Of a stretch of DNA of 64,000 nt, positions 59,327 to 64,000 are shown piece after piece. The stretch comes from Mycobacterium sp. E787 (GTDB lineage: Bacteria > Actinomycetota > Actinomycetes > Mycobacteriales > Mycobacteriaceae). The notes under the pieces are model-generated. The model was given only the letters and a program-made list of their open reading frames with translations, had not been told where the DNA came from and made no database searches. Where the stretch lies: positions 62,001-126,000 of the forward strand of contig NZ_LZKL01000012.1 in assembly GCF_001668725.1 (NCBI RefSeq). The letters run 5' to 3'. Each line of letters starts with the position of its first letter. Position 1 is the first letter of the stretch. The position numbers and the translations under genes were made by a program.

Positions 59327-59452
59327 TTACTTCAGGCAGCTGCCGGCGTCCACGGGCAGCGCGACTTGCGCCGGCCGGACCGCGTGACTCCTGCCCTGCC
59401 CGCGCGCCGCGTCGGTCACGAACGCCACCTTGCCGTCCATCCGGCCCGCCAT
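59327..59452 (-). pseudogene. Internally deleted remnant of a mycofactocin-coupled SDR
   Basis: A 41-codon in-frame ORF joining the N-terminus of a mycofactocin-coupled SDR (MAGRMDGKVAFVTDAARGQG, then RSHAVRPAQ) directly to its C-terminus (LPVDAGSCLK). Such SDRs are normally about 270-280 residues, so roughly 230 residues, including the Ser-Tyr-Lys active site, are missing. The glycine motif also has G changed to D (VTDAARGQG). The gene start and stop, the spacing to the P450 and the upstream operator are preserved. Confidence 0.8.
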
Positions 59453-59475
59453 AGCGACCTCGATTTCCGCCAATT

Positions 59476-59491
59476 TTGGGCGATCGCCCAA
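59476..59491. promoter_or_regulatory. Operator-like palindrome, site 2 (TTGGGCGATCGCCCAA)
   Basis: A perfect 16-bp palindrome 23 bases upstream of the SDR-remnant start, at the head of the remnant-P450 transcription unit. It matches site 1 in the TetR promoter with one base difference. Likely bound by the TetR protein at 57541-58116. Confidence 0.75.
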
Positions 59492-59559
59492 TTTCTGCCG
59501 CACGCCATGTCTAGCAGCAGCGACAGGAGCTCGTCAAGCACTCGACGCGGTTCGTGGTT

Positions 59560-59910
59560 TCAGACAGTGGGGATGCCCAGAATCAATGCGAGGCCGCGCT
59601 CGATCTGCTGCATCGTTTCGGGTTCCAGAGTTCCCAGTCGCTCCAGCAGCCGCGTGCGAGCGACGGCGCGTACGCCACGACAAACCGCGACGCTTTCGGC
59701 GTCCACGCCTTCGGCAGGCGAGATGCGCGGCCGCAATGGGCTATCGGCAAGAGAACTCGACACCGGTACCACCACGACGAGTTCATCGTCGATTCCGACG
59801 AGTATGTCGTCGACGGAGACGACGACGGCGGGCCGGTGCTTGCCTGGTTCACCGTGGCGAGCGGCGCCGAGGGCGACCAGCCACAGCTCACCGCGTCTGA
59901 GTTCAGGCAA
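59560..59910 (-). CDS. MazF/PemK-family toxin
   Basis: A 116-residue endoribonuclease-toxin homologue: [20 protein letters not shown] at the start and [12 protein letters not shown] (MazF fold core), [17 protein letters not shown], and the C-terminal [20 protein letters not shown] helix. MazF toxins cut mRNA or rRNA/tRNA at short sites. The best start is TTG at 59910, overlapping the end of the antitoxin gene by eight bases; no ATG or GTG fits the conserved N-terminus. Upstream residues in the longer frame to 60024 belong to the antitoxin region read in another frame. Confidence 0.87.
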   Translation of the reverse strand: MPELRRGELWLVALGAARHGEPGKHRPAVVVSVDDILVGIDDELVVVVPVSSSLADSPLRPRISPAEGVDAESVAVCRGVRAVARTRLLERLGTLEPETMQQIERGLALILGIPTV

Positions 59911-60139
59911 GACCGTCGCTGACCGTGACGTCCCAATCGCTGTTCTCGGCGCGTGCAGCTTGCAGCGCCGCCTCGGCGCGGCTGGCGTCGCGTTCGGCGC
60001 GGAAGATCGCTTCGTGATCGGCACGGGCGGCCAGCTCTGCGAGCAGGGCAGCGATAGAGATTCCCCGCGCGCGCGCCTGGGCCGCCAGCAGGTCGCGCGT
60101 GTGGACCGGAACTCTGATTGTAGTCGTCGGTGTAGACAT
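59903..60139 (-). CDS. MazE-type (ribbon-helix-helix) antitoxin
   Basis: A 78-residue antitoxin upstream of and overlapping the MazF gene. The N-terminus [20 protein letters not shown] has the ribbon-helix-helix pattern (beta strand TIRVPV, then helix), which binds DNA. The acidic C-terminus ([15 protein letters not shown]) should wrap the toxin. On the minus strand upstream, near-direct copies ACCGAATA and ACGGAATA flank a TAGACT -10-like box, a plausible autoregulated promoter. Confidence 0.85.
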   Translation of the reverse strand: MSTPTTTIRVPVHTRDLLAAQARARGISIAALLAELAARADHEAIFRAERDASRAEAALQAARAENSDWDVTVSDGLA

Positions 60140-60327
60140 ATTCCGTAGTCTATTCGGTAGATATTGATTTTTCAGGTGAGGCCCCGCCCAGCGGCGAAAA
60201 GCGGGATTGTGCGCCAGAAGTGCGGACGATTAGCCGGCCGTATTCAATCTGTGAAGATTAATCACGCCGGTGTGAAAGCTTCGTTAAGAACGCGGCGGAC
60301 CGCGGCTTCCCCCTGCACCGTGGACGT

Positions 60328-61701
60328 ATGACGCTGTTCGAGCTGCTTTCATCGCCGCGGCGCGAGGTGGATCCGCACCTCGACCGGGCGATCTGGCCGC
60401 TGACCAGTTTCGTGGATGAGCTGGGCAGGTTGCGCGTCGGCGGGGTGGCCGCAACGGACCTGGCCGCCGAATTCGGTACCCCTGCCTACGTCGTCGACGA
60501 GGATGACTTCCGGGCGCGCATCCGCGGTTATCTCGCGGCGCTTCCGGGCGTCGAAGTGGTTTACGCCGGTCGGGCGCTGCTCAGCGCGGCCGTGGCCGGC
60601 TGGGCCGCCGACGAGGGCGCGGGCGTGGACGTCTGCTCCGGCGGCGAACTGGCCACCGCGCTCACCGGCGAGGTGCCGCCGTCGAAGATTGTCCTCGACG
60701 GCAACGCCAAGACCGCCGGCGAGCTGGACGACGCGGTCACCGCCGGGGTCGGGCGGATCGTGATCGATACGCCGAACGAGATCGCGCTGCTGGCCGGGCG
60801 GGTGCGCCGCCGGCAACGCGTGTTGATTCGGGTGATTCCTGACGTCGACGCCGGCGCGCTGAGCGCGGGGGTGCTCGACCAGAAATTCGGGTTTGCGTTG
60901 GCGGGCGGCCAGGCGGCCGGCGCGGTCAAGCGCGTCCTGGACCAGCCGTGGCTGGACTTGGTTGGCTTGCACTGCCAGTTGGGGTCGCAGCTGGCCGACG
61001 CCGGGCTGTACGGCGAGGCGATCCGGCAAGTGATGGCCTTGATGGCTGAGGTCTGTGAGCGCCACGGGGTGGTGCTGGGCGAGCTCAACCTCGGCGGCGG
61101 GCATGCGGTCCCGTATCGGTCCGGCGACCCCGAACTCGATCCGCGATCGCTGGGCGAGATCATCCACACCGCGGTCAGCTCCGCGTGCGCGGAACACGGT
61201 TACCCCCGCCCGCGCGTCGTGCTCCAGCCGGGCCGGGCGATCGCGGCCCGCGCCGGGATCACGCTCTACCGGGTGGTCGCGGTCAAACGCCAGCCCGACG
61301 GACGCACCTTCGTCGCGGTGGACGGCGGCATGAGCGACAATCCGCGCATCGCGGGCGTCGACGCGAGATACACCGTGGCACTGGCCAATCGGCAGGGGCC
61401 GTGCGCCGCCGCACCGGTCACGGTGGTGGGTAGGCACTGCGAGTCCGGCGACGAGATCGCCCGCGACGTCGTGCTGCCCGCCGATATCCATCCCGGCGAT
61501 CTGCTCGCGGTGGCGTGCACCGGTGCCTATCACTACTCGACGGGATCGAGCTGCAGCCTGGTGGGCCGCCCACCCCTGATCGCCGTCACCGGGGGCAAGG
61601 CGCGCGAACTGGTGCGCCGCGAGACCATCGCCGACCTCCTGGGCCGAGACCGTGGCTGGTCGGGCCACTCCGATAAAGGCGGATCACGATGTATGCCATA
61701 G
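60328..61701 (+). CDS. Diaminopimelate decarboxylase homologue lacking the PLP lysine
   Basis: A 457-residue fold-III PLP-enzyme homologue clearly related to LysA: DVCSGGELATAL near residue 105, DQKFGFALAGG, QPGRAIAARAGITLY, VDGGMSDNPR and RHCESGDEIARD are all recognisable. The Schiff-base Lys of the YAGKA motif is Arg82 here (VVYAGRALL, codon CGG at 60571). The HSHIGSQ motif reads HCQLGSQ and the GGGLG loop reads GGGHA. It is therefore unlikely to decarboxylate DAP and is not the housekeeping lysA. It overlaps the rhomboid-like gene by 13 bp. It may be a regulatory or binding pseudoenzyme. Confidence 0.85.
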   Translation: MTLFELLSSPRREVDPHLDRAIWPLTSFVDELGRLRVGGVAATDLAAEFGTPAYVVDEDDFRARIRGYLAALPGVEVVYAGRALLSAAVAGWAADEGAGVDVCSGGELATALTGEVPPSKIVLDGNAKTAGELDDAVTAGVGRIVIDTPNEIALLAGRVRRRQRVLIRVIPDVDAGALSAGVLDQKFGFALAGGQAAGAVKRVLDQPWLDLVGLHCQLGSQLADAGLYGEAIRQVMALMAEVCERHGVVLGELNLGGGHAVPYRSGDPELDPRSLGEIIHTAVSSACAEHGYPRPRVVLQPGRAIAARAGITLYRVVAVKRQPDGRTFVAVDGGMSDNPRIAGVDARYTVALANRQGPCAAAPVTVVGRHCESGDEIARDVVLPADIHPGDLLAVACTGAYHYSTGSSCSLVGRPPLIAVTGGKARELVRRETIADLLGRDRGWSGHSDKGGSRCMP

Positions 61702-62501
61702 CCGTTGGCGAGAGCTGGGCCGCGCGGGCATTCTCCCGCGCGGCATCGGTGCGCATCACGGCGGCCTACGCCATCCTGCTGGCCGCGATCTCGGTCGTCT
61801 TGAATGCGCTCGGTCCTCACGCGCGCGAGGTTGCGGTGAGCCGCATGAGCACCAACTTGCACAATCTCGCGCACGGCCACCTGAGCACGCTGGTGGGCAG
61901 CGCGTTCGTCGAGGACGGCGGGGAGATCTGTCTTTGGCTGCCGTGGCTGGTCTGCTTGCTGGCCCTGGGCGAATTGATCTGGCGGGGCAAAGGTTTGGTG
62001 GTCGCGTTCGCGGTCGGCCATGTCGGCGCCACGTTACTCGTCGCGGTGGGGCTGGTCGTCGCGCTCAAGGCGGGATGGCTGCCGTTCTCAATTGCGCGGG
62101 CGAGCGACGTCGGGGTCAGTTACGGCGCGGTGTGCGTGCTGGGCGCCTTGACGGCGTCCATACCGTCGCGCTGGCGCCATCTTTGGGTCGGGTGGTGGCT
62201 TGGCATCGCGCTGATGGCGGCCTCGGGGGCGGACTTCACCGCCGTCGGGCACGTCCTGGCGCTGCTGCTCGGCATCGGTTTGTCCTTCCGGCTACCGTCG
62301 GCGGCCGAGTGGACGCCCGTGCGGGTCGCTTTGCTGATCGGCGGCGCCGGCTTCGGTTATTTCGTGCTGTCGGGCTCATCGGTGGAGACGACGGTCGCTG
62401 GTTTGGGGGGGACGCTCATCGCGTTACTTGCCGGCCAGCTGGCGCAGGTGCGCTACGCCGCGTCACAACCCGAATTTGTGCCCCAGCCGGCAGCGGCCTA
62501 G
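61689..62501 (+). CDS. Rhomboid-like polytopic membrane protein
   Basis: A 270-residue protein with six to seven membrane helices. STNLHNLAHGHLSTLVGSAF near residue 55 is the pattern of actinobacterial rhomboid-like proteins. GVSYGAVCVLGAL near residue 147 occupies the position of the rhomboid GxSG loop and AVGHVLALLLG that of the catalytic His helix. Ser and His are both present, but the loop reads SYG instead of SG, so protease activity is uncertain. Its start lies inside the end of the LysA-like gene, indicating coupled translation. Confidence 0.72.
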   Translation: MYAIAVGESWAARAFSRAASVRITAAYAILLAAISVVLNALGPHAREVAVSRMSTNLHNLAHGHLSTLVGSAFVEDGGEICLWLPWLVCLLALGELIWRGKGLVVAFAVGHVGATLLVAVGLVVALKAGWLPFSIARASDVGVSYGAVCVLGALTASIPSRWRHLWVGWWLGIALMAASGADFTAVGHVLALLLGIGLSFRLPSAAEWTPVRVALLIGGAGFGYFVLSGSSVETTVAGLGGTLIALLAGQLAQVRYAASQPEFVPQPAAA

Positions 62502-64000
62502 CTCGACGCTGCGGTCTGACGGGCCGCCTCCTGGGCCAGCTGCACCCGCGAGGTGAGGCCCAGTTTGGCGTAGACGTGCGTCAGGTGGGATTGCACGGTC
62601 CGCGGCGAGACGAACAGCCGGGTGGCGATGTCGTTGTTGCCGAGTCCCTCGCTGACCAGGCGGACGATATCGCGCTCAGCCGGGGTGAGCGAGGCCCAAC
62701 CGCTGGCCGGGCGTTTGCGTTCCCCGCGGCCACGCTGCGCGTAAGCGATCGCCTCTTCAGGCGAAAGAGCCGTGCCCTCGGCCCACGCGCATTCAAAGTC
62801 TTTCTCCCCTAGGGCATCACGAATCCGCTTCACCGAAGCCTCGTAGCCGGGGTCCCACACCTTGAAGCGCACCGCGCCCGTACATTTCCGCAGAGCCTCC
62901 GCCGCGCCGAAGAGCCGCGCGCCTTCGCAGTGACTGCCGCGATCGCCCGCCAACATGGCTAGGCACTCCAACAGATCGGAAGTGCCAAGAAACGCTTGCA
63001 TGTTGGCGGCGATTGCGAGCGCGTCGTAGGCGTCGCGCTCGGCCAGATCCGGCTCACCCTGCGCGATCGCCACCCGAGCGCGTCTGCTCAGCGCCACCAT
63101 CAGGTACCAGCCGGTCGCCGTCGACACGGCCTCGTTGGCCACACGGCGTGCCGCAACCAGATCCCCGCCCGCCAATGCGGCCTGCGCACCGACGGCACGC
63201 CCAACCGCCTTGGTCGCCGGCTGAACATCGTGGTAATGCCAGACCACTTCCATTGCGTCCAGCGCCGTCGCAGCATCGCCGGCGGCCAGAGCCGCAGCAG
63301 ACAACGCTAAATAGGCGTTGCCCGTAGCAATGCCACCCAGCTCGGTGGCGCCTTCGATGGCCGCGTCCGCCGCGGCTCGGGCCGCGGCGGCATCACCCTG
63401 ATACGCGAGCGCGATGCCCTGGCCCGCAAGGCTTAGCGCCCGATAGATCCCGTCGTGCGCTCCCTCCGCCTCGGCGACCAGTTCGGCGAATTGTGCGACG
63501 GCTCCGGTCAAATCACCCTGCATCAGTTGTGCCAATCCAAGGCACCAGCGGCATTGGCGCAACGCGAACCGATCACCGATCGCCCCGGCGAGGTCGCGTC
63601 CCTCTTGACCGGCCTCGCGCGCCGCAACCGGGTCACCCACCGTGACTGCCCCGCGCGCCTGCCAGGCGAGGATCTGGCTGAGCCTCCACTGATCGCCTGC
63701 CGCCCGGGCCAGGCCGTCCGCCTCGGCGAAGTACGGCCACGCCGGCTCGGCGTTGTATGCGGCGATCAGGCCGCAGGCGGTCAGCGCCCGGGCCAGCAGG
63801 GCTGGATCGTCCGCGTCCCGTGCGAGAGCCACAGCCTGCTGTGCCTGATCCAGGCTGCTGTAAGCGCCCGCAACGGTGGCGAGCACCGCCTTATCGGCCA
63901 TCGCTCGCGCCCGCACGGCTGCCGCCACTACGACGTGCGGCGCATTGTCATCGGTGAAGGCCGCCTCGAACCAGGCCAGCCCTTCCCGGACGAGGCCGCG
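62498..64000 (-). CDS. LuxR-family regulator, C-terminal part (runs off the right edge)
   Basis: The last 500 codons of a large regulator; the frame stays open to the window end. Most of it is TPR-like helical repeat (for example AAREAGQEGRDLAGAIGDR, GNAYLALSAAALAAGDAATA). It ends in a LuxR/GerE helix-turn-helix: LTPAERDIVRLVSEGLGNND and IATRLFVSPRTVQSHLTHVY (in the last ~75 residues). The N-terminus, outside the window, probably holds a nucleotide-binding or cyclase domain as in mycobacterial LuxR ATPases. Its stop overlaps the rhomboid-like stop on the other strand by three bases. Target genes unknown. Confidence 0.88.
   Translation of the reverse strand, partial: RGLVREGLAWFEAAFTDDNAPHVVVAAAVRARAMADKAVLATVAGAYSSLDQAQQAVALARDADDPALLARALTACGLIAAYNAEPAWPYFAEADGLARAAGDQWRLSQILAWQARGAVTVGDPVAAREAGQEGRDLAGAIGDRFALRQCRWCLGLAQLMQGDLTGAVAQFAELVAEAEGAHDGIYRALSLAGQGIALAYQGDAAAARAAADAAIEGATELGGIATGNAYLALSAAALAAGDAATALDAMEVVWHYHDVQPATKAVGRAVGAQAALAGGDLVAARRVANEAVSTATGWYLMVALSRRARVAIAQGEPDLAERDAYDALAIAANMQAFLGTSDLLECLAMLAGDRGSHCEGARLFGAAEALRKCTGAVRFKVWDPGYEASVKRIRDALGEKDFECAWAEGTALSPEEAIAYAQRGRGERKRPASGWASLTPAERDIVRLVSEGLGNNDIATRLFVSPRTVQSHLTHVYAKLGLTSRVQLAQEAARQTAASS

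Overview
The window is high-GC actinobacterial DNA from a slow-growing Mycobacterium, most likely of the M. avium complex or a close relative. The signs are a PE-family protein, a complete ergothioneine cluster, an LpqH-type lipoprotein, a mycobacterial cutinase, leaderless GTG/ATG starts behind TANNNT -10 boxes, and a gene order that follows the M. tuberculosis stretch from glpK (Rv3696c) to Rv3726 as I know it. No insertion sequence, prophage or CRISPR array was seen.

Layout. 1-2710: 5' end of glpK, then a GCS2-type ligase homologue and a methyltransferase. 2775-3908: PE protein with an Ile-Pro-rich repeat tail. 4234-9584: egtABCDE, five overlapping genes on the minus strand. 9741-14196: PknH-like exported protein, a monofunctional catalase, two tandem His/Gly-Pro-rich membrane proteins and a secreted DUF4185-type protein. 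14193-18609: asd-ask divergent from leuA, with a Leu-codon leader peptide and a pseudoknot-type leader before leuA. 18610-20915: a paralogous overlapping gene pair and a DnaQ-like exonuclease. 20969-23034: 58-bp tandem repeat, then leaderless murT-gatD. 23170-32141: C39-like secreted protein, recR-ybaB, ami1, SRPBCC protein, FAD oxidase plus CMAS-like methyltransferase, dnaX and the aminotransferase aspB. 32286-32540: SRP RNA and tRNA-Ser(GGA). 32654-33490: lucA.

33.5-44.3 kb lies between the homologues of Rv3723 and Rv3724, which are neighbours in M. tuberculosis, so it looks like accessory content. Its core (35372-41326) is an uncharacterised locus: a TPR-like protein translationally coupled to a CHAT caspase-like protease, a small opposite-strand gene, and a second coupled pair of unknown proteins. 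This is the best candidate for an undescribed system. After the cutinase, epimerase, WS/DGAT and alcohol dehydrogenase genes, synteny ends.

49.4-56.6 kb is a kdpFABC potassium pump operon facing a KdpD homologue whose kinase core has lost the phospho-acceptor histidine and glycine boxes, with no kdpE nearby. 56.7-59.5 kb is an SDR/TetR/cytochrome P450 cluster with two copies of a palindromic operator and the internally deleted remnant of a mycofactocin-type SDR. The window ends with a MazEF-type pair, a diaminopimelate decarboxylase homologue whose PLP lysine is replaced by arginine, a rhomboid-like membrane protein and the 3' part of a LuxR-type regulator.
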